A DNA stretch of 32,450 bases from an uncultured Collinsella sp. (GCA_902489945.1 CABUBZ010000019.1:1-32450); one strand, 5' to 3'; shown: positions 1-6,635, counted from the first letter of the stretch. The notes: generated by a model not told the origin, from the sequence alone. Numbers and translations: made by a program.

Positions 1-589
1 TGGCGATGTAGCCGGGCCCAATGCCGTTGCACTGGATATTGGCCTCGCCAAACTCAGAGCAGATGTTCTTGGTGAGCATCTTGAGTCCGCCCTTGGCGGC
101 GGCATAGCCGGCGATGGTCTCGCGGCCGAGCTCGCTCATCATGGAGCAGATGTTGATGATCTTGCCGTGGCCTTTGGCGATCATACCGGGCAGGCAGGCC
201 TTGGACACGATAAACGGCGCATTGAGGTCGATGTCGACGACACGGCGGAAGTCCTCGGCGCTCATGTCGAGCATGGGGGTGCGCTGGATAACACCTGCAT
301 TGTTGACCAGGATGTCGGGCGTGGTGCCAAAATCGGCCTCGATCTTGGCGACGAGCTCGGCGACGACGGCCTCGTCAGTGACATCGGCCACGTAGCCGTG
401 AGCCTCAAAGCCCAGCTCGCGGTAGTGCTTCTCGGCCTCGGCGACCTTGTCGGCGTGGCGGGCGTTAAAGGCGATCTTGGCGCCGGCCTCGCCGAGCGCC
501 TCGGCAATGGCCATGCCAATGCCGTAGGTGGCGCCGGTCACGAGTGCGACCTTGCCATCCAGGCGGAAGCTGTCCATAAGATCAGACAT
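1..589 (-). CDS. SDR oxidoreductase, gluconate 5-dehydrogenase-like (partial, C-terminus outside window)
   Basis: Classical short-chain dehydrogenase that probably interconverts a keto-sugar acid and gluconate or a related acid with NAD(P)H in the cytosol. The protein begins MSDLMDSFRLDGKVALVTGA. Visible motifs are the Rossmann glycine motif TGATYGIG (about residues 18-25), NNAG, the active-site YAAAK and, near the window edge, NGIGPGYIA, which is typical of gluconate 5-dehydrogenase and KduD-like members. About 196 of roughly 260 residues are present. The ATG at 589 follows GAAAGGATCGC, a good ribosome binding site. A TATACT box lies at 652-647 on the minus strand. A LacI-type half-matching operator (725-738) and a TGAACGTTCA palindrome (694-707) lie upstream, which suggests control together with the KDG kinase and KDPG aldolase genes. 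The family call is secure; the substrate is inferred from context. Confidence 0.88.
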   Translation of the reverse strand, partial: MSDLMDSFRLDGKVALVTGATYGIGMAIAEALGEAGAKIAFNARHADKVAEAEKHYRELGFEAHGYVADVTDEAVVAELVAKIEADFGTTPDILVNNAGVIQRTPMLDMSAEDFRRVVDIDLNAPFIVSKACLPGMIAKGHGKIINICSMMSELGRETIAGYAAAKGGLKMLTKNICSEFGEANIQCNGIGPGYIA

Positions 590-646
590 AGCGATCCTTT
601 CAAAAGAAACGTTCATCTATATAAGTCTTGCTTTTAATACAAGCTC

Positions 647-738
647 AGTATAGGAGAAGCGGAGGAATTGACGCCCCTATTCTCCTAAAAATAGGTGAAC
701 GTTCACTTTTAAAAGGTGAACGGTTGAAATCGGTTGTC
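647..738 (-). promoter_or_regulatory. Probable control region of the SDR gene
   Basis: On the minus strand TATACT at 652-647 could be a -10 box; no good -35 is seen at the usual distance. Further upstream are GGTGAACGTTCACT (694-707), a half copy GGTGAACGGTTG (715-726), and TGAAATCGGTTGTC (725-738), which shares the ten-base core GAAATCGGTT with the LacI-type operators found elsewhere in the window. Another partial copy of the first motif, GAAACGTTCATC, lies at 606-617 between the -10 box and the gene. Confidence 0.45.
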
Positions 739-747
739 GCGATGCCC

Positions 748-1008
748 TTACTCGCTTTTCGCCATCGCGCCTTCCGCGATCATGTTGCGGTTGTAGACCA
801 GGTGCAGATACATGGCGTCGTGCGCGGCGGTGGGGTTGCGCGCCTCGATGGCGTCGGCCACGCCGCGGTGCGTGCGGATGGTCTCCTCGACGAGCTTTTT
901 GCCCGTAACGTCGATAAAGAGGGGAACGGATGCCTTGAGCACGCCCATCAGGCGGGGAACGACGAGGTTGCCGCCATTCAGGGTGACTACATGGAGTAGC
1001 GCCCGTAC
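748..1008 (-). pseudogene. Remnant of a FadR-type GntR regulator (FCD domain C-terminus only)
   Basis: The minus-strand frame ending at 748 reads like the last 80-90 residues of an FCD ligand-binding domain. It has LLHVVTLNGGNLVVPRL, then a helix with ETIRTHRGVADAIEARNPT, then AMYLHLVYNRNMI; the spaced histidines and the HRGVADAIE helix are typical of FadR-subfamily C-termini. The N-terminal winged-helix domain and the first half of FCD are absent, and no matching coding sequence lies between here and 1260. It sits just upstream of the SDR gene on the same strand, where a dedicated regulator would be expected, so this looks like a lost regulator. A short translated protein from an internal start cannot be excluded. 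Confidence 0.6.
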
Positions 1009-1046
1009 GCATCGAATTTCTCCTCTCATAGATGCGCGGCACAAAG

Positions 1047-1079
1047 AGCCCCGAGTTCATACGAGCTCGGGGCTTTTTC
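1047..1079 (+). terminator. Rho-independent terminator, orphan on + strand
   Basis: A perfect nine-base stem AGCCCCGAG (1047-1055) and CTCGGGGCT (1066-1074) is followed by TTTTC. It faces the plus strand, but no plus-strand gene lies upstream of it in the window, so it may have outlived a deleted gene or it may isolate the gene at 1268 from read-through. Confidence 0.6.
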
Positions 1080-1103
1080 GTCTGGATTGCGGACGTATTG
1101 ACG

Positions 1104-1235
1104 GACGAAAACGATTTGCGTCTGGCATTTAGCCGTACGAAAGCGCAATTTGCGTCTTAATTCCGGACGTAAATCAAGACGAAAATCATTTGCGTCTGTC
1201 TGAAATCCGTACGCAAACGGTTTTCGTCTTATAAT
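1104..1235 (+). promoter_or_regulatory. Promoter with four related operator dyads
   Basis: Four imperfect dyads built on ACG(A/C)AAA ... TTT(G/T)CGT are seen at 1104-1122, 1137-1156, 1178-1198 and 1211-1227. Their centres are about 33, 42 and 31 bp apart. A single odd half-site, GACGTAAA, lies near 1167-1174. A perfect TATAAT is at 1230-1235, directly after the last dyad, so a protein bound there would cover the promoter. No good -35 is visible. The likely ligand is the regulator encoded directly downstream (inference). Confidence 0.6.
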
Positions 1236-1267
1236 ACGATTCAGATGAGTATGAATAGAGAGGTGCG

Positions 1268-2527
1268 GTGCATATGGTTGTTAGAGAGAGCCCTACAGTC
1301 GAATACAAGGAAAGCGTTACGCCGACGTTTCTTAAAACGGTGAGCGCCTATGCAAACTACGGGACGGGCAAGATTGAGTTTGGCGTTGATGACGAGGGCG
1401 TTGCTGTCGGTCTTGCAGATCCGGTTGCCGAATGTCTGCGCATCGAAAATATGATTAATGACAGCTTAGATCCAGCCCCCCGTTACTCGCTTGAGCCCGA
1501 TGAGAAACACGGGACCGTAATCCTTACGGTCTATGAGGGCCAGGACAAACCCTATCGAAGCAAAGGAAAGGCATATAGGCGTAACGATTCGGCAACGGTG
1601 GAGGTCGATCGGTTTGAGTATGGCAGACTAACGCTCGAGGGCAGTAACCTGACGTTCGATGCGCTCACGTCGGCTTTTCAGGACTTGAGTTTTCACACGC
1701 TCGAGCATAAGTGTGTTGAACACCTTGGTATTTCCGAGCTAACGCCGGATATCATGCGTACGCTTCGCTTGCTCGGCAAGGACGGCTATACCAATGCCGC
1801 GGCGATATTGGCGGATAAAAACGATTTTCCGGGCATCGACTGTGTGCGGTTTGGTGAGACCGAGGACGTTCTCTTAGATCGTGAGACGGCGACAGGTCTA
1901 TCTGCAATTGAGCAGGTGGACAGGGCGGTTGCTATGTTTGCACGCTACTACCGTTATGAGCGTATCGAGGGGATGGAACGCGTCCAAACCGATCGAATTC
2001 CTCTTGAGGCGTTCCGCGAAGCTGTCGCAAACGCTTTGGTGCATCGGACATGGGACGTTCGGGCGAATGTTCAAATCGCTTTGTACGATGATCGCGTCGT
2101 TGTGACTTCCCCCGGATCGCTACCCGCCGGTTTGACGACGGAACAATACCTGTATGGGCAGATATCCGTGCTCAGAAACCCAATTGTCGCCGAGGTCTTT
2201 TTAAAGCTGGATTACATCGAGAAGTTCGGTACGGGAATCGCGCGAATCAGGCGAGCGTATCGAGATTCTTTGAGCCAGCCGGTATTTGATGTTCGCGGCG
2301 GCATGGTGGCCGTCACGTTGCCCGTTATCGATGCCTTTGAAGGGTCTGAGGAAGAGGTCCAGGTTCTCAAGGTTTTGTCAGGCGGACGAATACTGTCGCG
2401 GGGTGAGATTGAGCAACAGACGGGATTGAGCCGCACGCGCACGTTGACGGCGCTTGAATCTTTGCTCAACCGAAACTCGATCGTAAGGCGGGGGACAGGA
2501 CGCGCCACGAAATACGAGCGCGCATAG
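1268..2527 (+). CDS. AlbA/Schlafen-domain transcriptional regulator with ATPase-like and winged-helix domains
   Basis: Putative DNA-binding regulator of the AlbA_2 (divergent AAA_4, Schlafen-like) family, 419 residues. The N-terminal AlbA_2 domain (about residues 8-110) starts with ESPTVEYKES and contains KTVSAYANYGTGKIEFGVDD. A C-terminal ATPase-like domain (about 245-350) contains EAVANALVHRTWD and the loop KFGTGIARI, as in the HATPase_c_4 proteins often paired with AlbA_2. The end (about 365-419) has a winged-helix pattern, GEIEQQTGLSRTRTLTALES. The start may be GTG 1268 or ATG 1274; AGAGG at 1259-1263 fits either. The gene stands alone behind four similar dyads, which suggests autoregulation. 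What it senses is unknown. Confidence 0.82.
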   Translation: MHMVVRESPTVEYKESVTPTFLKTVSAYANYGTGKIEFGVDDEGVAVGLADPVAECLRIENMINDSLDPAPRYSLEPDEKHGTVILTVYEGQDKPYRSKGKAYRRNDSATVEVDRFEYGRLTLEGSNLTFDALTSAFQDLSFHTLEHKCVEHLGISELTPDIMRTLRLLGKDGYTNAAAILADKNDFPGIDCVRFGETEDVLLDRETATGLSAIEQVDRAVAMFARYYRYERIEGMERVQTDRIPLEAFREAVANALVHRTWDVRANVQIALYDDRVVVTSPGSLPAGLTTEQYLYGQISVLRNPIVAEVFLKLDYIEKFGTGIARIRRAYRDSLSQPVFDVRGGMVAVTLPVIDAFEGSEEEVQVLKVLSGGRILSRGEIEQQTGLSRTRTLTALESLLNRNSIVRRGTGRATKYERA

Positions 2528-2550
2528 CTCAAAAGAGCAAAGCTACAAAA

Positions 2551-2582
2551 CAGGCCCCAAGCCTACACCGGCTTGGGGCCTG
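2551..2582. terminator. Terminator between convergent genes
   Basis: A perfect 13-base stem CAGGCCCCAAGCC / GGCTTGGGGCCTG with a six-base loop. On the minus strand it is followed by TTTTG, so it best terminates the ATPase gene ending at 2607; on the plus strand the downstream run is poor in T but it may still serve the gene ending at 2527. Confidence 0.8.
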
Positions 2583-2606
2583 CTGTCCTCTGGGATATTG
2601 GCGCCT

Positions 2607-3698
2607 CTACAGTTCAACTTCCAGTTCGGCTTTGTGTTCGTTGAGGTAGTCGCGCATGTAGGGGATGGCAAATGAGACCTTGCCGTACGAGGGCGCCTCA
2701 ATGATCGACTCTCTCAGCAGACGACTGCGGATGGAACTTACCTGTTGAGGTGTCTTGTTTAAGTCATCGGCAACCATGCTGGTCGAGCATGTCTGTCCCA
2801 GTGAAGCCATGCTCAAAAGATAAGCGATGCACGTGGGCGGAATGCGCTGCAGCGCGGGTTCAATCACCATGGCGCAGAAGCGTTCGCGTGCTGTTGCGAT
2901 GCCTCGCTTCGCCTCTTCCTCTCCAATAACAGTTGTATGGGCGCGTCGTGCCAGTTGCCATGCGTAATATCCAACGAGCTGGATCATAAAGGGGTAGCCC
3001 TGCGTTGCCTCGGCAAGTTGCCCGGCAATACCTGGCTGCAGCTCCATGCCAGACGTTTCAATGGTTTCCTCGAGGGAGTACGAAACTTCGGTTACTGCCA
3101 CAGCCTTCAGGTCAAAGGGGAGGGCGCGGCGCAAAAACGTAAGTGTCTTTCCGTTGATGACACTTTCTATCATCGAAGGCAGCCCCGCAAAAACAAAGGC
3201 GATATCAAGGTCTTCGCCGATAACCTGTTGAATCGCAATGGAGAGCGTTCGGACCTCATCGAGCTCTGCGTCTTGGACCTCATCGAGGGTGATGAGCAGA
3301 CCATTGCCGTTCTTTGATATTGCCTGCCTCATGGCGTCACGCAGCGATGGGCCGATTCGCTCAATGTCTATGCTGCCGATGGATATGCCAGCTACGCTTG
3401 GCTCAAATCTGGCGTGTTTGGCCTGGAATTTGGGCTGCAGCTGCTCGAGAATGCGCTGACAAAGTCCTTCGGTTGCGACTTCTTTTATGACCGTCCAGCC
3501 ATGGCTTTGCGCCAAACGTGAGCACTCGTCAAGGAGGACCGTCTTGCCCGTTCCGCGGACGCCGGCTATGCGCATAAGGCGTCCCGGGGCGCCAGGACCG
3601 TTGACGAGGCCTTCATTGAATTCCTCGAGGACATCTTCGCGGCCGATAATTGTGGGAGGTGTTTTGCCTGCCGTGGGCTTAAAAGGGTTTGTTTGCAT
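2607..3698 (-). CDS. AAA/STAND-like ATPase
   Basis: ATP-binding protein of the single-ATPase type found in many mobile or accessory regions, resembling archaeal ATPase/Orc1-Cdc6-like proteins. It has an early IIGREDVLEEF motif, Walker A GVRGTGKT (about residues 46-53) and Walker B LLITLDEVQDA (about 134-144). The C-terminus has a winged-helix-like tail (SMVADDLNKTPQQVSSIRSRLL). I choose ATG at 3698 because AAAGGTGG lies at proper distance before it; the GTG at 3707 would sit directly on that site. The length of 363 residues is normal for this kind of ATPase. Ten-base tandem repeats occupy its promoter region. No partner gene is evident, so its role (possibly defence or stress sensing) is not established. 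Confidence 0.8.
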   Translation of the reverse strand: MQTNPFKPTAGKTPPTIIGREDVLEEFNEGLVNGPGAPGRLMRIAGVRGTGKTVLLDECSRLAQSHGWTVIKEVATEGLCQRILEQLQPKFQAKHARFEPSVAGISIGSIDIERIGPSLRDAMRQAISKNGNGLLITLDEVQDAELDEVRTLSIAIQQVIGEDLDIAFVFAGLPSMIESVINGKTLTFLRRALPFDLKAVAVTEVSYSLEETIETSGMELQPGIAGQLAEATQGYPFMIQLVGYYAWQLARRAHTTVIGEEEAKRGIATARERFCAMVIEPALQRIPPTCIAYLLSMASLGQTCSTSMVADDLNKTPQQVSSIRSRLLRESIIEAPSYGKVSFAIPYMRDYLNEHKAELEVEL

Positions 3699-3718
3699 GC
3701 GAGCCACCTTTGCTCAAA

Positions 3719-3786
3719 ATATAGCAAGATATAGCAAAGTATAGCAAGATATAGCAAAGTATAGTGAGATATAGCAACGTATAGCG
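3719..3786. repeat. Tandem 10-bp repeats in the ATPase promoter region
   Basis: Six or seven copies of a ten-base unit, ATAGCAARRT with small changes, run head to tail. Alternating AAGAT and AAAGT ends make a 20-base higher-order unit. Read on the minus strand the units are TTGCTATACT or TTGCTATATC, so each contains both a -35-like TTGCTA and a -10-like TATACT. The array begins 20 bp upstream of the ATPase start codon. Confidence 0.9.
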
Positions 3787-3811
3787 CTGCTCGCGGGTTC
3801 TTGCGGTGGCG

Positions 3812-4492
3812 CTATTTTCCAAAGGCCGCGCGGATAAAGCGCTGGGCGAACAGCTTGTTGGCGACGTTGATGACATGGCCCAGGAACAGTGCCGAGATGG
3901 CGGTCGTGACGCCAAAGCCGCCCAGGTTGTGCATAAAGACCAGCGACAGCGCGAGCGAGGCGGCAACGTGCGAGCAGTCGAATACGACCTTCACATCGCC
4001 AAAGCGGCGCTTGAGCTTTTCGGCAATGACCTGCACCAGGCCGTCAGGCGCGTTGGGAACGACGCCCATGTTGACGACGAGGCTCACGCCAAACGCGGTG
4101 ATGGCAAGCGAGAGCAGCATGGTTATGACTTGCGCCGGCAGCGCGGTGGGGTGCAGAGGGTTAACGTTCATAAAGAAGTCGGTGAAGCCACCGATCAGCG
4201 TTGAGAAAAAGAGCTCGAGCAAAATGCGCGGCTGAAACTCGCGGCGCAAGATGGCTGCCTGTGCGGCAATGTAGGCGACATAGGTCGCGGTAATCCAAAA
4301 GCCGAGCGTCTTGCCGGTGAGCATGGACAGTGTCGTGGCAAAACAAGTGAGTGCGGCAACGCCCAGGCCCGATGCGGTCTGAATACTCATGCCGAGGGCG
4401 AGCGTCGCGACACCTGCTAAATACATCAGCATTCTGATGACGGTGTGGCACCAATCGATCTTCTCGCCATTCATAATGATGAGCGGTCGCAT
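3812..4492 (-). CDS. YczE/YitT-like integral membrane protein
   Basis: Small membrane protein of the YczE (COG2364) group, about 226 residues with five or six hydrophobic segments. Examples are LMYLAGVATLALGMSIQ, a segment around ALTCFATTLSMLTG, and a terminal VTTAISALFLGHVINVANKL. The glycine- and alanine-rich pattern and the sequence VVPNAPDGLVQVIAEKL are typical of this family, whose function is mostly unknown; transport is often guessed. The start at ATG 4492 follows AAAGGACGGG; ATG 4474 is a possible alternative. The gene has the same LacI operator arrangement, promoter spacing and leader structures as the KDG kinase/KDPG aldolase genes. That suggests a role in uptake or export of a sugar acid or related metabolite (inference). 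Confidence 0.78.
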   Translation of the reverse strand: MRPLIIMNGEKIDWCHTVIRMLMYLAGVATLALGMSIQTASGLGVAALTCFATTLSMLTGKTLGFWITATYVAYIAAQAAILRREFQPRILLELFFSTLIGGFTDFFMNVNPLHPTALPAQVITMLLSLAITAFGVSLVVNMGVVPNAPDGLVQVIAEKLKRRFGDVKVVFDCSHVAASLALSLVFMHNLGGFGVTTAISALFLGHVINVANKLFAQRFIRAAFGK

Positions 4493-4524
4493 GCTGCTAC
4501 CCGTCCTTTCGGTTGTGAAGAAAA

Positions 4525-4636
4525 GGCTGACCTGGGCCGGCAAAAGAGGGTTATCGGAGGCACTGCTGTAAAAGCAGAAAAGCCGGCCCCACGGTCAGTC
4601 GTCTAGGAAATGTCTCGCTGTGCCGGAATGGGACTG
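4525..4636 (-). promoter_or_regulatory. Structured leader RNA element, copy A (before yczE-like gene)
   Basis: This 5' leader of the membrane-protein gene matches a second copy before the KDPG aldolase gene (7327-7448). Conserved single-stranded-looking blocks, written on the plus strand, are GGTTATCGGAGGCACTGCT (4549-4567) and CCGGAATGGGACTG (4623-4636). Helices are CTGACC/GGTCAG (4527-4532 with 4593-4598), GGGCCGGC/GCCGGCCC (4534-4541 with 4582-4589) and CTGC/GCAG (4563-4566 with 4574-4577). An alternative helix CAGTC/GACTG (4596-4600 with 4632-4636) overlaps the first. On the transcript the last stem is followed by CCTTTTC. I do not recognise the family. Confidence 0.7.
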
Positions 4637-4672
4637 AAGGGCCAACGAGACGGGAAGAAAGCAAATGACATA

Positions 4673-4730
4673 GCGTGGGCAATAGGATGCCAAGATGGTA
4701 GGGTGCGTCTTAGCATCCTATTGCCCACGC
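4673..4730 (-). promoter_or_regulatory. Leader hairpin with conserved loop, copy C
   Basis: A perfect 18-base-pair stem, GCGTGGGCAATAGGATGC (4673-4690) with its complement (4713-4730), encloses a 22-base loop. The loop begins CAAGATGGTAGGGTGC and ends TCTTA, and an inner AAGA/TCTT stem is possible. The same geometry and loop, with a largely different stem sequence, precede the KDG kinase gene at 8611-8668. It lies directly downstream of the promoter and operator on the minus strand, so it should form the 5' end of the transcript. Confidence 0.8.
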
Positions 4731-4734
4731 TTAA

Positions 4735-4785
4735 CGAAATCGGTTTCGTTTGAGCCTTAGTATACGCATGGGATTCTATTTGCAA
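4735..4785 (-). promoter_or_regulatory. Promoter and LacI-type operator of yczE-like gene
   Basis: On the minus strand TTGCAA (4785-4780) and TATACT (4764-4759) are 15 bases apart. The operator CGAAATCGGTTTCG (4735-4748) follows about ten bases after the -10 box, near the expected transcription start, which fits repression. The kdgK promoter has the same two hexamers, the same spacing and the same operator. Confidence 0.75.
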
Positions 4786-4803
4786 AGAGAAAAATAATAA
4801 AAA

Positions 4804-4817
4804 GGTGAACGTTCACC
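4804..4817. promoter_or_regulatory. Palindromic operator GGTGAACGTTCACC
   Basis: A perfect 14-base palindrome lies between the divergent promoters of the yczE-like and HIT genes. A near-identical copy lies upstream of the SDR gene (694-707). It differs from the LacI operator, so a second regulator should bind here; the FadR-type protein encoded at 5573 or one outside the window is a candidate. Confidence 0.6.
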
Positions 4818-4833
4818 TAATCGCAACAACTCG

Positions 4834-4874
4834 TTGGCTGTATTATGACAAGGACATACTCGAAACCGATTTCG
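4834..4874 (+). promoter_or_regulatory. Promoter and LacI-type operator of the HIT gene
   Basis: TTGGCT (4834-4839) and CATACT (4855-4860) are 15 bases apart and are followed at once by CGAAACCGATTTCG (4861-4874), the same dyad as at the yczE and kdgK promoters in the reverse orientation. The hexamers are weak, so the exact promoter is uncertain while the operator is clear. Confidence 0.6.
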
Positions 4875-4982
4875 CAACGGTTAGAGAGTGCATTGTACGT
4901 TCGTCGTAGATTGCCGGGCAGCTTGGTCGCGCCCGCCGGTCGCATTGCGGCGAACGCCTTCACCCGGATCGAAAGGATCACC

Positions 4983-5417
4983 ATGGAACAGCACACCGAT
5001 TGCTCGTACTGCATGTGCGGGACCGACAACACGCTCGTCGATGCCTTTGGCATCCCCATGCTCGACCTGCCCGCCAGCAAGCTCATCTTGTTTAAGGAGC
5101 AGAGCCACAAGGGCCGCGTGATCGTGGCCTCCAAGCAGCACGTCGATGACATTTCCTGCATGTCCGAGGAGGACGCTGCCGCCTTTATGGCCGATGTCCG
5201 CCACGTCGCCGCCGCGCTGCACAAGGCGTTCAACCCCGACAAGATCAACTTTGGTGCCTACGGCGACACCATGCATCACCTGCATGTGCATATCGTCCCC
5301 AAGTACAAGAGCGACCCGTTTGAGTTTGGCGACGTGTTTGCCATGAACCCCGGTCGCGTCACGCTCGAGCCGGCTCAGTACGACGAAATCGCCCAGGCAA
5401 TCATCGACAACCTGTAA
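4983..5417 (+). CDS. HIT family nucleotide-binding protein
   Basis: Histidine-triad hydrolase/transferase of 144 residues, close to the usual length. The active-site motif HLHVHIVPK sits at about residues 99-107, preceded by NFGAYGDTMH. An N-terminal Cys pair (CSYCMCG) is seen in many family members. The family acts on nucleoside phosphoramidates or dinucleotide polyphosphates in the cytosol; the true substrate is unknown. The start at ATG 4983 follows GAAAGGATCACC. The LacI-type operator at its promoter places it in the sugar-acid regulon, which is unusual for a HIT protein; it may clear a by-product or simply be co-induced. Confidence 0.92.
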   Translation: MEQHTDCSYCMCGTDNTLVDAFGIPMLDLPASKLILFKEQSHKGRVIVASKQHVDDISCMSEEDAAAFMADVRHVAAALHKAFNPDKINFGAYGDTMHHLHVHIVPKYKSDPFEFGDVFAMNPGRVTLEPAQYDEIAQAIIDNL

Positions 5418-5425
5418 AACTTCGT

Positions 5426-5507
5426 CCCCTATAAGTTGCGGTGAAATACGGACTGTTTAGCTGCTCCAGTGGCGCCATCAGTCCCTATTTCACCGCAACT
5501 TATGGGG
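5426..5507. repeat. Hairpin repeat E1 (GGGACTG family)
   Basis: Long imperfect inverted repeat with arms CCCCTATAAGTTGCGGTGAA (start 5426) and, on the far side, CAGTCCCTATTTCACCGCAA (start 5479). A second copy in the same orientation lies at 6271-6355, so the pair brackets the GntR gene. E1 can also terminate the HIT transcript. It resembles REP-type elements mobilised by tyrosine transposases; no such transposase is in the window. Confidence 0.85.
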
Positions 5508-5572
5508 GGAGCGGCGTTGCGATAGTATTACGTGTTGGTATTCGACTAACCGAGGACTTATCCGAGGGCTTT

Positions 5573-6265
5573 ATGGAACAGCACCAGCATTATCAGAGTC
5601 TGCAAGACCAGGCATACAACGCATTGCGCTCCAAGATCATCTATGCCGAGCTCAAGCCCGGCACGCGCCTTTCGGCGATTGGCTTGGAAAAGGAGACGGG
5701 GATCGGGCGCACGCCCATCCGCGAGTCCTTTGTGCGCCTGCGTGAGCAAGAGCTGGTGGAAACGCGCCCCAAGAGCGGCACCTATGTCTCAAAGATCAGC
5801 ATGGAGCGTGCCGAGAACGCCTGCTTTTTGCGCGAGAAGCTCGAGAGAAGCGTGCTGATCAAATGCTGCTCGGCCGCCACGCCTGATCAAAAGCGCCAGC
5901 TTGAGCAGATTCTCGCCGAGTCCGAGTCGCTTGACCACAGCGAGACGCGTCGCTTCTTTGACCTGGACAACCTGTTCCACGAGACGTGCTTTGAGATTGC
6001 CGGTCGCCACATGCTGTGGGATTGGATGAAGAGCATCAACACGCATTTTGAGCGATATAACTGGCTGCGCGCGGTGTCGCAGGATCTGGATTGGGAGCCG
6101 ATTCGTCGGCAGCATCGTCGAATTCTTGAGGCCATTAAGGAGGGCGACACTGATACAGCGAGCTATCTGGCAGAGACTCACCTGCATCTGATGCCCGAAG
6201 AGCAGGGCCCAGTTATCGCCTTGCATCCCGATTACTTCGAGCTGCCCAAAGACTCGTCCATCTAA
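5573..6265 (+). CDS. GntR family regulator, FadR subfamily
   Basis: Transcription factor of 230 residues. The N-terminal winged helix (about residues 8-75) contains LEKETGIGRTPIRESFVRLREQ, the recognition-helix pattern of GntR proteins, and ends with the usual wing PKSGTYVSKIS. The rest is an all-helical FCD ligand-binding domain with DLDNLFHETCFEIAG and RRQHRRILEAIKEGDTDTA, whose His and Asp residues usually bind a metal and a carboxylic-acid effector. The start at ATG 5573 follows GAGGG. It has a likely -10 TAGTAT near 5523. It lies inside the sugar-acid region, so an organic or sugar acid is the likely effector. The gene is bracketed by two copies of one hairpin repeat. Confidence 0.92.
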   Translation: MEQHQHYQSLQDQAYNALRSKIIYAELKPGTRLSAIGLEKETGIGRTPIRESFVRLREQELVETRPKSGTYVSKISMERAENACFLREKLERSVLIKCCSAATPDQKRQLEQILAESESLDHSETRRFFDLDNLFHETCFEIAGRHMLWDWMKSINTHFERYNWLRAVSQDLDWEPIRRQHRRILEAIKEGDTDTASYLAETHLHLMPEEQGPVIALHPDYFELPKDSSI

Positions 6266-6270
6266 TCTAT

Positions 6271-6355
6271 CCCCTCATAAGTTGCGGTGAAATAGGGATT
6301 GTTGTGCGGTCCAGGTGGCGCAAACAGTCCCTATTTCATCGCAACTGCGTTGGGG
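6271..6355. repeat. Hairpin repeat E2 (GGGACTG family)
   Basis: Second copy of E1. It starts CCCCTCATAAGTTGCGGTGA and its far arm contains CAGTCCCTATTTCATCGCAA. Arms are less perfect than in E1. It follows the GntR stop codon within six bases. Confidence 0.82.
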
Positions 6356-6371
6356 CGTGACCGAGGCATAT

Positions 6372-6439
6372 AAATGCGGTGCCGTTTGGAGGAACAGACC
6401 GGAAGCAAGGGGTCGATTCCTCCAGACGGCACCGCATTT
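6372..6439 (+). terminator. Long hairpin, probable terminator of the GntR gene
   Basis: A 23-base stem with one G-T type mismatch (arms 6372-6394 and 6417-6439, core GCGGTGCCGT) encloses a 22-base loop with an inner GACC/GGTC stem. It is followed by TGTTTTGG on the plus strand. The stem is much longer than a normal terminator. Confidence 0.65.
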
Positions 6440-6486
6440 GTTTTGGTGCTCTGGATTATGTTAGGGCAAAGATTTAGCCGAAGAAA

Positions 6487-6585
6487 AAGCGGCTCGGGGG
6501 CGTGTCGCTTCCGTCACGTTCTATCAGCATACAAGACGGTTTCGGTTCTTGTCCGTGACGGAAACGGCACGCTTCCGAGCCGCTT
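6487..6585 (-). terminator. Long interrupted hairpin between convergent genes
   Basis: Arms at 6487-6518 and 6554-6585 (outer part AAGCGGCTCGG / CCGAGCCGCTT, inner part TTCCGTCACG / CGTGACGGAA) form a long stem with internal mismatches. The loop holds an inner stem ACAAGA/TCTTGT (6531-6536 with 6547-6552) starting CAAGACGGT, like the loop of the leader hairpins C and D. On the minus strand it is followed by TTTTTCTT, so it can terminate transcription from the aldolase gene. Confidence 0.6.
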
Positions 6586-6592
6586 CAAAAAA

Positions 6593-6617
6593 GAGGGCGC
6601 GGTCTAGGTCGCGCCCT
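6593..6617 (-). terminator. Terminator of KDPG aldolase gene
   Basis: GAGGGCGCG / CGCGCCCTC stem with a short loop; on the minus strand it is followed by TTTTTTG. It ends 19 bases downstream of the aldolase stop codon. Confidence 0.85.
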
Positions 6618-6635
6618 CCACGATAGAGAGCTGGA

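Noticed and set aside
3699..3707. GTG start for the AAA ATPase.
   Set aside because: The ribosome binding site would touch the start codon; ATG 3698 is better placed.
4525..4636. Known riboswitch (TPP, cobalamin, guanidine, fluoride, T-box) as identity of the leader element.
   Set aside because: None of the conserved cores I remember for these classes is present on either strand; a covariance search would be decisive.
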